From Rhizobium giardinii bv. giardinii H152 (GTDB lineage: Bacteria > Pseudomonadota > Alphaproteobacteria > Rhizobiales > Rhizobiaceae): a stretch of 64,000 nt of DNA. The first letter of the stretch is position 1. Each line of letters starts with the position of its first letter. Where the stretch lies: NCBI RefSeq assembly GCF_000379605.1, contig NZ_KB902580.1, positions 157,228-221,227 on the forward strand. Reading direction: 5' to 3'. Below the pieces are notes generated by a model, which saw only the letters and a program-made list of their open reading frames with translations, did no database searches and was not told the DNA's origin. Made by a program: the position numbers and the translations under genes. Shown here piece by piece: positions 42,562 to 51,741 of this stretch.

Positions 42562-43611
42562 ATGAGATCCCTGTCTGGCACCCTGCAGCGGCTGGCAAAG
42601 CTGCGCACTCCATCCACCAAGGCTCCCATAGTTTCGCCTCTGACGCCGCTGGAACCGCGCGGCTCCAATCCGGCGCTCTGTCTGGGTGGGACGTTCCCGC
42701 GCAGTTGCCGGACAGCCCCGCGCTCGTCGCCATGCTGCACGGCTGCACGCAGACGGCCGCCGGGTATGACCTTGGGTCGGGATGGTCGAAACGGGCCGAC
42801 GAATATGGGTTTTGTCGTCCTCTACCCGGAACACGTCCAAGCGAACAACGCCGATCGCTGCTCCAACTGGTTCAATCCCGATGACATCAAACGAGGTCAC
42901 GGTGAAGCCCTTTCGATCCGGCAAATGATCGCCGCGATGGTACCGGCCCATAGCATCGAAGAGAAGCGCATCTATGTGACCGGACTTTCCGCGGGAGGGG
43001 CCATGGCGAACGGGATGCTGGCCACCCACCCAGAGGTCTTCGCAGGCGGCGCCTGGACTTCCCCACGCGGTATGCCCGAAGCGTTTGACCGGATGCGCGC
43101 GGCCATGGGGCTTCCGACTACGAGGTCGTGCAGGCAACGGCCGAAATCTTCCGGCCATAGGGGAGCATGGCCGACGATTTCTGTCTGGCAAGGCTTTAGC
43201 GACAATTGGCGAATGCGAATGCGATCATCGAACAATGGCGCGGCGTCCACGGCATTTCAAGTCTGCCGACGACATCGGGAAAAGTCGGCGGGCATGTGCG
43301 CAAGGTCTGGCGCGACCACTCCGGCCGCGACGCCATAGAATTCTACCAAATCCAAGGAAGTGGCGCATGGCACCACCCCGCTGGACGTTGACTGGGGCTT
43401 GGCCGGTGTGGACCCTTCATGCTCGATGTAGGCATCTCCTCGACCGTCGAGATCGCCCGGTCGTGGGGGCTTGTGGCACCCTTTATGCGTCGAGAGCAGG
43501 CAGATGAGCATCCGCAACCCCGGAGCCCTGGCAGCCGCACTGGAGCAGGACGGTCACAATGTAAAAGCCGTTATCGAGAACGCGCTGCCATCAGCGAGAC
43601 TGATGCGTTAA
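42562..43611 (+). pseudogene. Broken PHB depolymerase-family esterase
   Basis: Across frames the DNA encodes most of an extracellular-type polyhydroxybutyrate depolymerase: ALVAMLHGCTQTAAGYDLGS, then NPDDIKRGHGEALSIRQM, then YVTGLSAGGAMANGMLATHP with the GLSAGG nucleophile elbow. Later pieces are WPTISVWQG, IIEQWRGVHGISS and the end KAVIENALPSARLMR with TAA at 43609-43611. At least five frame changes break it, so it is inactive. It is divergent from the glycosyltransferase operon. Confidence 0.8.
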
Positions 43612-43713
43612 TCGCGCGGGGCGGTGGATGCATTTCGTGCAAATGCCATCGGCCCTTCTCTCGCTCCGCACATCCAACAGCCGGTTGATCTAGATTTCCC
43701 TTGCGATGTTCAA

Positions 43714-44643
43714 TCATGATGAGCCCAGCAAGGCGTTGATGTCGGCGCGCGACGGCATGGCGGGGGCCGTGCCCGGCCGTGTCACGGCAATCGCGGCGGT
43801 TGCGCAACCAAAGCGGACCGCCTCGACCGGCGCATATCCTTCGGAAATCGCCGTCGCGAAGGCACCAAGGAAGGCATCCCCGGCTCCGGTTGTGTCGATG
43901 ACATCGCCCGCCGAAAACGCGGGTACGAATTCGCTCTGCCCGGTCGTGTGATAGAAGGCGCCGCGTGCGCCGAGCGTGATGATCACCGCTTGCGCCCCTC
44001 GATCAAGCAAGGCGCAGGCCGCCGCACGTGCCTGTTCATCGGTTTCGATCGGGTGGCCCACCAATTCCGCTGCTTCGACTTCATTCGGGACGATGAAATC
44101 GCACAAGCCGTAGATGCTGTCCGGAATGGCGCCGGCAGGCGCGGGATTGAAGATCGTCGTGGCTCCTGCTTTTTTCGCCATCGATAGGCCATGTATGGCC
44201 GCTTCGAGCGGCTGTTCGAGTTGGGTCATGAAAATGGCAGCGTTTTCGATCTCCGTCCGGTTCGCGTCGACATCGTCGATGCCGATAAGGCCTGCGGCAC
44301 CCGGTGCGACGATGATGGCATTGTCGCCGCTTACTTCGTCGACGAAGATGAAGGCCGCGCCCGTGGATACGCCTTCCATCTTCATCACATTGGCTTTGAC
44401 GCCCGCCGCCGCATAGGCCGCAAGCGCCATCTCGCCGAACGGGTCGTTGCCGACCCTTGAGATAAAAGTCACCTTGCCGCCGGCTTTTGCCGCGGCAATT
44501 GCCTGGTTGGAGCCCTTGCCTCCCGGCCCAAGCGTAAAACCCGACCCCATCAGCGTCTCGGCAATATGGGGCAGGCGCTTGGCCTTGTAGGCGGTGTCGG
44601 CGGCAAAAATGCCCAAAATGACGATCCCGCTTTTCCCGCTCAT
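43714..44643 (-). CDS. rbsK: Ribokinase-like PfkB sugar kinase
   Basis: A 309-residue cytoplasmic kinase of the PfkB family. It has GFTLGPGGKGSNQAIAAAKA (PfkB motif 1 region, residues ~31-50) and DTTGAGDAFLGAFATAI (motif 2, with the catalytic Asp near residue 251). It is closest to ribokinases, which phosphorylate D-ribose at O-5 with ATP. Its start overlaps the FucU/RbsD stop (ATGA). It closes the six-gene minus-strand sugar operon. The true substrate may be another pentose or deoxysugar, because the transporter is of the CUT1 type and the mutarotase looks FucU-like. Confidence 0.87.
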   Translation of the reverse strand: MSGKSGIVILGIFAADTAYKAKRLPHIAETLMGSGFTLGPGGKGSNQAIAAAKAGGKVTFISRVGNDPFGEMALAAYAAAGVKANVMKMEGVSTGAAFIFVDEVSGDNAIIVAPGAAGLIGIDDVDANRTEIENAAIFMTQLEQPLEAAIHGLSMAKKAGATTIFNPAPAGAIPDSIYGLCDFIVPNEVEAAELVGHPIETDEQARAAACALLDRGAQAVIITLGARGAFYHTTGQSEFVPAFSAGDVIDTTGAGDAFLGAFATAISEGYAPVEAVRFGCATAAIAVTRPGTAPAMPSRADINALLGSS

Positions 44644-45101
44644 CTAACGGCCTCCGCCGCCGGAATGACACCCTTGGTCAGAAGGAAACATCCGTAGAAC
44701 CGCAGTTCCCCGGTTGCGATCACACAATAGGCCTTGCTGGCGATATCATAGAACGCCATCCGTTCGACGGGATACATCGGCGATGGCTTGCCTTCGACAC
44801 GGTCAACAATGGCCTGGACTTCCTGTTGAATCGCCGGAATTTCATCGGGCTTGCCGATCACTTCCATGCGGCCCACCGAAGGCTGGATCGGTGTGTCCAG
44901 AGGGAAGACGGAAAGGACTGCGTCTATCGCCTGTGGCGCGGGGATATTTTCCATAGTCAGCAGCTTACCCAGACGCGTCTGGCGGGCGATCGAATCCGAC
45001 GGAAAGTTCATGTCGGAAATGACGAGATAGTCGCCGTGTCCCATGTTGCAAAGTGCTTGAAGAATGTCGCCGTTGAGTTCGGCCCTAATTCCCTTGAGCA
45101 T
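44640..45101 (-). CDS. FucU/RbsD family sugar mutarotase
   Basis: A 153-residue member of the RbsD/FucU fold, which interconverts pyranose, furanose and anomeric forms of sugars. It has the N-terminal MGHGDYLVISDMNFPSDS with the catalytic His, and the C-terminal RMAFYDIASKAYCVIATGEL and YGCFLLTKGVIP. The wording is closer to L-fucose mutarotase FucU than to D-ribose pyranase RbsD. ATG 45101 with GGAAAG upstream is preferred over 45113. It overlaps the ribokinase gene by 4 bases. It should prepare the imported sugar for the kinase. Confidence 0.85.
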   Translation of the reverse strand: MLKGIRAELNGDILQALCNMGHGDYLVISDMNFPSDSIARQTRLGKLLTMENIPAPQAIDAVLSVFPLDTPIQPSVGRMEVIGKPDEIPAIQQEVQAIVDRVEGKPSPMYPVERMAFYDIASKAYCVIATGELRFYGCFLLTKGVIPAAEAVR

Positions 45102-45143
45102 TGATCTTTCCATCCCTTCCTTGGCCGCAGTGCCGGCCTTGCT

Positions 45144-46172
45144 TCAGTTTTTATGCCCAGCGACATCCGCCTTAGGTTGCGCGGGCGGGCCGCTCGACCC
45201 CCGTACGATCAACGACCCGTCAACCATCTCGTCTCCCCTGCCCGATGGTTCCTCAAGGAGAAGGCCGACCGCGCGCCGTGCCAGCGTGTCGGCCGGCTGG
45301 CGTATGGTCGTCAGCCGAGGCACGACGAGATTGGCGAGCAAAATGTCGTCGAAACCCGTCACTGACAGCTTGCGCGGCACGTCGATCTTGAGGTCGCGCG
45401 CAGCGCGCAGCGCACCGATGGCCTGCTGGTCGCTGGCAGCTGCAACCGCCGTGGGCCGGTCCTGCGGCGGACGCGAAAGCAGGTCACGGGCAATTGTTTC
45501 ACCGGACTCGTAGTCGAATCTGCCGTAGGCAATTTCGAGTTCAACGGGTTCGCCGGTCTTGCCGAACCGGTCGATTTGGCTGACGAAGCCCTCCTCGCGC
45601 ATGCGACCGGCCTCAGTGTCGAGCGGCCCGGCGATATAGGCGATATGGCGGTGCCCCAGCCCATAGAGATGATCCGCAATCAGCGCGGCCGCTTGCGCAT
45701 GGTTGGTCGACACCAGGGGAAAGGTGCCGAAGCGCCGGTCCAGGGATATGATCGGAACCGCTGCCTCGAGGTGGAGCCCCGAACCGTCGCTCGAAGCCAC
45801 CACGATGATGCCGCGCACCGACCGGTCAAGAAATGCAGAAACGAGGCTCTGCTCGGCCGCGCGATCGTTATGCGAGCTCGCCAGCATGAGGCTATGCCCG
45901 CATTCGAGCGCCGCACGCTCAACGCTTGCGGCCAGTTGCGCGAAGAAAGGATTGGTGATGTCGGGAACGACGAGGCCGATGACATCGGTTCTGCTGGTGC
46001 GCAGCGCTCTCGCGGTCACGTTCGGACGAAAACCGAGCGCAGAAATGGCGCCGTTGACCTTTTCGCGCAGCATAGGTTTGACTGCGGTTTCGCCCGACAG
46101 CACGCGCGAAACGGTGCCCACGGACACGCCCGCATATTCGGCTACATCCTTGACTGTGGGCATCTTTGACAT
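45144..46172 (-). CDS. LacI-family transcriptional repressor
   Basis: A 342-residue LacI/GalR repressor. The helix-turn-helix is TVKDVAEYAGVSVGTVSRVL (residues 6-25) with the hinge SALGFRPNVTARALRTSRTD. The periplasmic-binding-like effector domain includes VIGLVVPDITNPFFAQLAAS and ends with TIRQPADTLARRAVGLLLEE. It is the fourth gene of the sugar operon, so it probably represses the operon it belongs to. The two ATGAAACGTTTCAT palindromes in the divergent promoter at 50 kb are suitable LacI-family operators. Confidence 0.9.
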   Translation of the reverse strand: MSKMPTVKDVAEYAGVSVGTVSRVLSGETAVKPMLREKVNGAISALGFRPNVTARALRTSRTDVIGLVVPDITNPFFAQLAASVERAALECGHSLMLASSHNDRAAEQSLVSAFLDRSVRGIIVVASSDGSGLHLEAAVPIISLDRRFGTFPLVSTNHAQAAALIADHLYGLGHRHIAYIAGPLDTEAGRMREEGFVSQIDRFGKTGEPVELEIAYGRFDYESGETIARDLLSRPPQDRPTAVAAASDQQAIGALRAARDLKIDVPRKLSVTGFDDILLANLVVPRLTTIRQPADTLARRAVGLLLEEPSGRGDEMVDGSLIVRGSSGPPAQPKADVAGHKN

Positions 46173-46190
46173 TTTCGAACGTCCCGCAGT

Positions 46191-47102
46191 TTACTTTACT
46201 GCTCCTGCGGTCATCCCGGCGATGATGTGCTTTTCCAGCACGACGCCAACGATGACCAGTGGAAGGATGCCGGCGGTGGAAAGGGCGGCCATCGACCACC
46301 AGTTGATGCCCTGGCTGCCCGTCTGGCTGGCGATCATTACCGGCAGGGTGTTGGTATTGGTGGAGGTCAACAGTGCGGCGAAGAAATATTCGTTCCAGCA
46401 CAGGATCAGCGCCAGGAGGAAGGCGGCAACCATGCCCGGAAGAACGAGCGGCACGATAATGCGGGCAAACGCGCCCCAGACAGACAGCCCATCGACGAGC
46501 GCGGCCTCTTCGAGTTCTACTGGCACCGTGGCGAACTGGTCGCGCATGATCCAGACGACGATCGGCAAGACCATCAGCGTGTAGACGGCGATCATGCCCA
46601 CATAAGTGTCCAGCAGCGCCAACTCCTTGTAGAGAACCAGGAACGGCAGGGCGAGGACGACGGGGGGCATAATGAGCTGCGACAAGAAGAAGAACGAAAT
46701 GTCGGAGTTGCGCATATGACCGAACTTATAAGAAAAGCGGCTGAGGCCATAGGCCGCGAGCGATCCGAGCACGACCGCAAGGGCGGACGCCGTGACCGAG
46801 ATGATGACGCTGTTCCAGAGCCTGCGCATGAACTCGTCGCGCACCGTCGATATCTGGAAAATCGTATCCGGGGAAAGCCCGAGCGAGCGCCAGCCAAGCC
46901 AGCTGGGCGAAAAGTTGAACCAGGGGATCAGATTGCCCCGCATGACGTCGGCGGCAGTCTTGAACGAGGTCGAGACCGTCCAGAACAGCGGGAAGACGCA
47001 TACGAATGCCCATATGACGAGCAGGCCGTAGACGGCGAAACGCATGGCCCACCAGCGAATGCGTTGGCCACGCGCGTATTTTTCGAAATCGATCCGAACC
47101 AT
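46191..47102 (-). CDS. Carbohydrate ABC transporter permease (CUT1, MalG-like)
   Basis: A 303-residue inner-membrane permease with six helices. It starts MVRIDFEKYARGQRIRWWAM at ATG 47102, whose ATGA overlaps the previous permease stop; the longer frame to 47876 is a shadow of that gene. The EAA loop that contacts the ATPase is VELEEAALVDGLSVWGAFAR, followed by IIVPLVLPGM. This is the MalG/UgpE-type partner of a heterodimeric CUT1 channel. It lies between the MalF-type permease and LacI. Confidence 0.9.
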   Translation of the reverse strand: MVRIDFEKYARGQRIRWWAMRFAVYGLLVIWAFVCVFPLFWTVSTSFKTAADVMRGNLIPWFNFSPSWLGWRSLGLSPDTIFQISTVRDEFMRRLWNSVIISVTASALAVVLGSLAAYGLSRFSYKFGHMRNSDISFFFLSQLIMPPVVLALPFLVLYKELALLDTYVGMIAVYTLMVLPIVVWIMRDQFATVPVELEEAALVDGLSVWGAFARIIVPLVLPGMVAAFLLALILCWNEYFFAALLTSTNTNTLPVMIASQTGSQGINWWSMAALSTAGILPLVIVGVVLEKHIIAGMTAGAVK

Positions 47103-48220
47103 CAGAGCCTTCCTGTCATACGCTTCACAATGCGGTCGGAAAACTTCATCAGCACCGTCATGCCGAAGACGATGATCACCAGATAGACGAGTGCGAGAAG
47201 GGTACCGTATCCGACATTCGAACGGTCGCGGTATTCGCGATAAATGAAACTGGTGACGGAATCGGTCGCCCCGCCGGGACCTCCTGATGTTACCGTGATG
47301 ATGATATCGGCGAGCTTGAGCTTGAAGATGATGCGGATCATCACAGCCGTTACCGAAACCGGCAGCATGAGCGGGAAAATGACCTTCCAAAAGCGTTGCC
47401 ACTTGGTCGCACCATCGACTTCGGCCGCCTCCAGCACCTCCCGCGACAAGGCCTGCAACCCGGCGAGCAGCATGATCATCATGAAGGGAATGAAGGTCCA
47501 GGCGTCCATGATCATGATCGAAAGCCGCGCTGTCAGCGGGTCGCCGAAGAAGGATGGATTTTCCCATCCGAGCCAGCGGGCAAGTCGTGCGACCGGGCCG
47601 AAACGGGTCTCCATCATCGACTTGCCCACCATCCAACTTACCGCGACCGGCGACAGCATCAAGGGCACCAGGAAGGTTACGCGCCAGAACTTGCGTGCGA
47701 TGATTTCCTGGTTGAGGAGCAAGGCCAAACCGAACGCGATCGCATATTCGACCGCAATCGCCAGGCAATAAAGGATCATATTGAGCAAGGCGTTGGTATA
47801 GAACGGATCCGCGATCATCCGGCGCACATTGTCGAGCCCGTTGAAGCGGCGCCCGGTTGAAGAGGCGAGATTCCAATCAGAAAAGCCGATCCAGAGCGCA
47901 AAGATCAGCGGGAAGACGACCATCGACACTACGAAAAGCGCTGCCGGCAGAACAAAAAGCGCCTTCTTGCCTGCCTCGCCGTAAATGACGACGCGAGTGA
48001 CGCAGAGAACGGCGGCCCAGAGAAAATAGGCGTAGAGTACCGGGCGCCAGTTAACGAATCCCCAATCGGTCCACCCCAACTCATGGGCACCCTGTAAGAG
48101 AAACGATGCTACGAACCATATGGCGCTCAGCCACAGAACCGTGCGGCCCCAGAAGCGACGATTCGCGGAAATGGCGCCGGCTTCGACCGTGTGGAGCAGG
48201 TCGCCTTCGACTGTCGACAT
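47102..48220 (-). CDS. Sugar ABC transporter permease (CUT1, MalF-like)
   Basis: A 372-residue inner-membrane permease. An N-terminal extension of about 90 residues with two or three extra hydrophobic segments (TVLWLSAIWFVASFLLQGAH; VLYAYFLWAAVLCVTRVVIY) precedes the usual six-helix core. The core carries the EAA motif REVLEAAEVDGATKWQRFWK followed by VIFPLMLPVS. It is longer than most MalF-type permeases of about 290-310 residues. It overlaps the next permease by 4 bases. With the solute-binding protein and the divergent ATPase it completes a CUT1 importer. Confidence 0.9.
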   Translation of the reverse strand: MSTVEGDLLHTVEAGAISANRRFWGRTVLWLSAIWFVASFLLQGAHELGWTDWGFVNWRPVLYAYFLWAAVLCVTRVVIYGEAGKKALFVLPAALFVVSMVVFPLIFALWIGFSDWNLASSTGRRFNGLDNVRRMIADPFYTNALLNMILYCLAIAVEYAIAFGLALLLNQEIIARKFWRVTFLVPLMLSPVAVSWMVGKSMMETRFGPVARLARWLGWENPSFFGDPLTARLSIMIMDAWTFIPFMMIMLLAGLQALSREVLEAAEVDGATKWQRFWKVIFPLMLPVSVTAVMIRIIFKLKLADIIITVTSGGPGGATDSVTSFIYREYRDRSNVGYGTLLALVYLVIIVFGMTVLMKFSDRIVKRMTGRL

Positions 48221-48292
48221 GATATTCCTCGCCCGAACAGAATGGGCGCTGGCGAAATCGCTTTTGATCCGCCAGCGCGTCTAGTCAATCGG

Positions 48293-49933
48293 TCAGAGCC
48301 CGAGGCTCGCCCGATAGAGTTTCAGCTGGCTATCGCGGCCGATCTGGTCGGTGATCTTCTCCCAGGCGCCTGCAATCGCATCCGCGGTTTCCTGTGCCGT
48401 CTTGTACTGTCCGGCAAAACCCTTCGCCAGTTCGTCCTCGGCGACAGAGTAATATTGGAAGATGCCGGGGATGCGCGGTTCGATGGCCGCGTTCGGATGG
48501 TTGTAGCTGTCGGCGTTCGAACCGAGGTAGTCCTCGATATAGGCGCGGTCGTAACCTGCCTTTTCCCATTCATCATAGTTGAAGTTGGACTGACGGTAGG
48601 GCTGGAAGCCGGAGGGGTAGGCCGACGTCCACAGGGACAAATCCTTGCCGCCGAGATGGGCCGCAGCAGACCAAGCCGCCTTGCGCTTCTTCTCGTCGCT
48701 GGAGACCCGCTTGGTGACGTAGATACCCCAGCCGAGATAGGCCATGTTCGGCGCTTCGTTATACTTGTCCTCCCATTGCCCGGTCATGCGGTTGAAGACG
48801 CGGTTGGAGCCCCGGTTGATGCCGAAGCCGACCACGTCGCCCACAACTGAGGTGTCCGAGGTGCGCGCGCCGGAGCCGACATCGCCCCACCACATCAGCA
48901 TTGCGCCGGTGCCCGCAAGGAACTGCGAGAAGGCTGTGGTGCCAGGATCAGCATTGATCTGGTCGGCCGGATAGGCCTTAGCCGCGATCAGATCCAAGAC
49001 GTCCTGGATCGCCTGAACCCACGCGGGGTTATTGACCAGCGGCTTCATGTTTTCAGGATCGAACAGCCAAGCCGGGTCGCCCGGATACTTGGCATAGGCC
49101 GTCGCGCGGTTCTCGATGAAATAGAAGCCGAAACCGCCCCAGCCCTTGAGCGGGTCGAGATAACCGTAGGCTGGCTGGCCGGTCAGCGGATCGGTCTTGC
49201 CGATCAGCGCCTTGGAAGCTTCGTTGACTTCCTGCCAGGTCTTCGGTGGCTCGGCCATGCCGCTGATCGAGCCTTCGCCGAAGTAATCCTTGCGATAGGC
49301 GAAGGTGTGGCAGTCGCCGTCGATCGTCACGCGGTAGATCTTGCTGTCCCAAGTGCCGACCGGTGGCTTCAGGTAGCTCACCAGGTCGTCGGCATCGATC
49401 TGCTTTCCAACCCAGTCGGGCATCTCGTCTAGGAGCCCGCGGCCGGCGGTATCGCCTTCGAAGGGTGCGCCCATTTCAAGGATGTCGAAGTCGACCGTGC
49501 CGGTTGCGATCGACTGTTGAAGTCGGGCGTTGTAGTCGGCCTGGGCAAGGTCGATCCAGTTGATCTTGGCTCCTGTATAGGCTTCCCACGGCTTCAGGAA
49601 ACCGCGAAACAGGAAGTTGTGGAGATTCTGATTATTGAGCCCCATGAAGGTCAACTCGACACCGACGAACTCGCCTTGCGTGACATTCGCCTTGGTCGGA
49701 CCGAGGCAGAGCTCGCCCACCTTCTGCCAGTCTGCGTCCGTTGGCGAGCCCTTGCCGACACCCGGAATTTGCAGGATTTGGGCACGCAAATCATCCGCGG
49801 CAGATGCGGTGCCGGCAATTCCGCCCATCGCGCCCGACAGGCCGAGCAGAGCCGCGGCACTTGCCGTTCCGCGCAAAACGTCGCGGCGACTTGTCTGACG
49901 GCGCATTAATGCATCGTATATTTCGACTTTCAT
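48293..49933 (-). CDS. Sugar-binding protein of a CUT1 ABC transporter (Tat-type leader)
   Basis: A 546-residue periplasmic solute-binding protein. ATG 49933 is chosen for its excellent ribosome site GGAGGAGGAAGAC; the longer frame to 50272 crosses the operators. The N-terminus RRQTSRRDVLRGTASAAALL resembles a Tat leader with cleavage near TASA. The mature part follows the family-1 type (WEAYTGAKINWIDLAQADYN; PKTWQEVNEASKALIGKTDP). It is longer than usual sugar-binding proteins (about 420), matching a subgroup with large insertions. It is the first gene of the six-gene operon. Confidence 0.88.
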   Translation of the reverse strand: MKVEIYDALMRRQTSRRDVLRGTASAAALLGLSGAMGGIAGTASAADDLRAQILQIPGVGKGSPTDADWQKVGELCLGPTKANVTQGEFVGVELTFMGLNNQNLHNFLFRGFLKPWEAYTGAKINWIDLAQADYNARLQQSIATGTVDFDILEMGAPFEGDTAGRGLLDEMPDWVGKQIDADDLVSYLKPPVGTWDSKIYRVTIDGDCHTFAYRKDYFGEGSISGMAEPPKTWQEVNEASKALIGKTDPLTGQPAYGYLDPLKGWGGFGFYFIENRATAYAKYPGDPAWLFDPENMKPLVNNPAWVQAIQDVLDLIAAKAYPADQINADPGTTAFSQFLAGTGAMLMWWGDVGSGARTSDTSVVGDVVGFGINRGSNRVFNRMTGQWEDKYNEAPNMAYLGWGIYVTKRVSSDEKKRKAAWSAAAHLGGKDLSLWTSAYPSGFQPYRQSNFNYDEWEKAGYDRAYIEDYLGSNADSYNHPNAAIEPRIPGIFQYYSVAEDELAKGFAGQYKTAQETADAIAGAWEKITDQIGRDSQLKLYRASLGL

Positions 49934-50041
49934 GTCTTCCTCCTCCACGTTTCGTTGTGCTGCCGCCAACCGGTGTTGCCAAGCTGGCTCCAGTCCCATT
50001 TTAAGACTGGCCTCGTGCAGAACTATCTGGTAAACAAGAAA

Positions 50042-50055
50042 ATGAAACGTTTCAT
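50042..50055. promoter_or_regulatory. LacI-family operator palindrome 1
   Basis: ATGAAACGTTTCAT is a perfect 14-bp palindrome with central CG, the usual form of LacI/GalR operators. It lies 108 bases before the solute-binding protein start. Confidence 0.75.
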
Positions 50056-50131
50056 ATCTTGCTTGCTTGAAACCGCTCCTCCCGGTCTCGATAACGAGCA
50101 TTAGACGGCAGGCGGAAAAAGTCAATGAAAA

Positions 50132-50145
50132 ATGAAACGTTTCAT
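50132..50145. promoter_or_regulatory. LacI-family operator palindrome 2
   Basis: An identical ATGAAACGTTTCAT, 90 bases from the first (centre to centre) and 127 bases before the divergent ATPase start. Two copies allow repression of both directions, possibly by looping. Confidence 0.75.
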
Positions 50146-50272
50146 GGAGGGGACGGGTACTTTTCGGTAGGGCTGAGGGCGGGTTCGCGACGCCGGATGC
50201 CTGGGAATATCTGTCCAGAGATGCATAACCCCTGGGGCTGCCCGGGGCCGCCGGAAAGCGAGTGGGAGGCAC

Positions 50273-51340
50273 ATGGCTGAGGTCAATATTTCGGGGGCGC
50301 AGAAGGCCTACGGCGCGCTAAATGTCCTGCATGGTGTAAATATAGAAATTCGCGACGGCGAGTTTGTCGTTCTCGTCGGCCCGTCCGGTTGCGGGAAATC
50401 GACCCTTTTGCGGATGGTCGCAGGGCTCGAAAGCATCACAGGCGGCACAATCTCAATCGGCGGAAAGGTCGTCAACAATCTGCCGCCCAAGGACCGCGAT
50501 ATCGCGATGGTCTTCCAGAGCTATGCGCTTTATCCGCACAAAACTGTTGCCGAAAACATGGTTTTTGCGCTCCGCCTACAGAAGCAGCCGGCGGACGTCA
50601 TCAAACAGCGGCTGCAGGCGGCGGCCGAAACACTCGATCTCGTACCCTATCTGGACCGTTATCCGCGTCAGCTTTCGGGCGGCCAGCGGCAGCGCGTGGC
50701 GATGGGTCGAGCCATCGTCAGGTCGCCACAAGTATTCCTGTTCGACGAGCCTTTGTCGAACCTGGATGCCAAGCTGCGCGTGCAGATGCGCAAGGAGATC
50801 AAGGAATTGCACCAGCGGCTGAAAACCACGACCGTCTATGTCACTCATGACCAGGTCGAAGCGATGACTATGGCCGACAAGATCGTGGTGATGCAGAGCG
50901 GCAAGGTCGAACAGATCGGCACGCCGCTGGAACTCTACGACCGTCCCAGCAACACGTTCGTGGCAACCTTCATCGGTTCGCCGTCCATGAATCTCCTCAA
51001 AGGCCGGTATAAGGCCGATGGTGCAATCTTCGTCACGGAGAGCGCAGACGAGATCTCGCTCGGCTTCACGCCGGAAGCGTCTGACGGGCAGCCTGTCCTC
51101 CTGGGCGTGCGGCCTGAACATCTGTCGCTGGCCGAAAGCGGTCTCACGACGACTGTCAACGTCACCGAACCCACCGGCCATGAAACGATGGTATTCCTGC
51201 GCTACGGGCCGGGCGAGCTTGTTGCGGTATTTTCGGAACGCCACGATTTTGAGCCAGGGCAGGTCGTGACAGTAGCCCCTCGTACCGGAAAGCTCCATCT
51301 ATTCGATGCGGGATCGGGCAAGACATTGCGGCCGGATTGA
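50273..51340 (+). CDS. Sugar ABC transporter ATP-binding protein (UgpC/MsmK type)
   Basis: A 355-residue CUT1-type ATPase. Walker A is GPSGCGKST (residues ~36-44), the Q-loop is MVFQSYALYPHKTVAENM, the signature is LSGGQRQRVAMGRAIVRSP (~134), Walker B is LFDEPLSNLDA and the H-loop is [19 protein letters not shown]. The C-terminal third is the TOBE regulatory domain (LLGVRPEHLSLAESGLTTTV). It energises the permease pair encoded on the opposite strand and is transcribed divergently from that operon. Two LacI operators lie in between. Separating the ATPase gene from the permease operon is a known but less common arrangement. Confidence 0.92.
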   Translation: MAEVNISGAQKAYGALNVLHGVNIEIRDGEFVVLVGPSGCGKSTLLRMVAGLESITGGTISIGGKVVNNLPPKDRDIAMVFQSYALYPHKTVAENMVFALRLQKQPADVIKQRLQAAAETLDLVPYLDRYPRQLSGGQRQRVAMGRAIVRSPQVFLFDEPLSNLDAKLRVQMRKEIKELHQRLKTTTVYVTHDQVEAMTMADKIVVMQSGKVEQIGTPLELYDRPSNTFVATFIGSPSMNLLKGRYKADGAIFVTESADEISLGFTPEASDGQPVLLGVRPEHLSLAESGLTTTVNVTEPTGHETMVFLRYGPGELVAVFSERHDFEPGQVVTVAPRTGKLHLFDAGSGKTLRPD

Positions 51341-51479
51341 GCCTCGGACTTTAAGCCAGCTGAAGCTTTAGCGATCGTCCTGGCGGAAGGCGGGATCAGC
51401 CAGGCGCCGCAGGAAGAATTCGGCTCGAAGCCGGAGATGCTTCTCGAATTGCGTGCCGGACCGGATCGCTGTTTTGGGC

Positions 51480-51714
51480 AGCCGGGCGCAGCATAGAGAT
51501 CCCGATTGAGCAGCGAGTTCGGTCTGAAGAAGGGGCCGGCTTCCCGTTCGAGGGTCAGTTCGTCTTCATCGTCACATGCAAGGGTCAGCGGCAGTTCGGG
51601 AGCAGCCTGCGCAAACGCCTCCATCCTCGCCACGTCGATGAGCGGCAACGACAGAAAGGCCGTCAAAAGAGAGCGTCTGGAAGAAGGCAAGGAACGGTCT
51701 CCCGGTTTTCTCAA
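51480..51714 (-). pseudogene. N-terminal fragment of an intradiol dioxygenase-like protein
   Basis: The frame reads a Tat-like start (PSSRRSLLTAFLSLPLIDVA), then PLTLACDDEDELTLEREAGP and FFRPNSLLNRDL. This matches the start of intradiol ring-cleavage dioxygenase-like proteins (ExxGPFFxPxSPxRxDL). After about 75 codons the similarity stops. No catalytic Tyr/His residues are present. It is a relic. Confidence 0.55.
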
Positions 51715-51741
51715 GTAATGGCGAATTAGAGCACGGCAGCC

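Noticed and set aside
46227..47186. 319-codon plus-strand frame opposite the permease
   Set aside because: Highly charged, low-complexity translation typical of the antisense of membrane helices.
47103..47876. N-terminal extension of the MalG-type permease
   Set aside because: It overlaps the upstream permease gene in another frame. The ATGA-coupled start at 47102 gives a normal family length.
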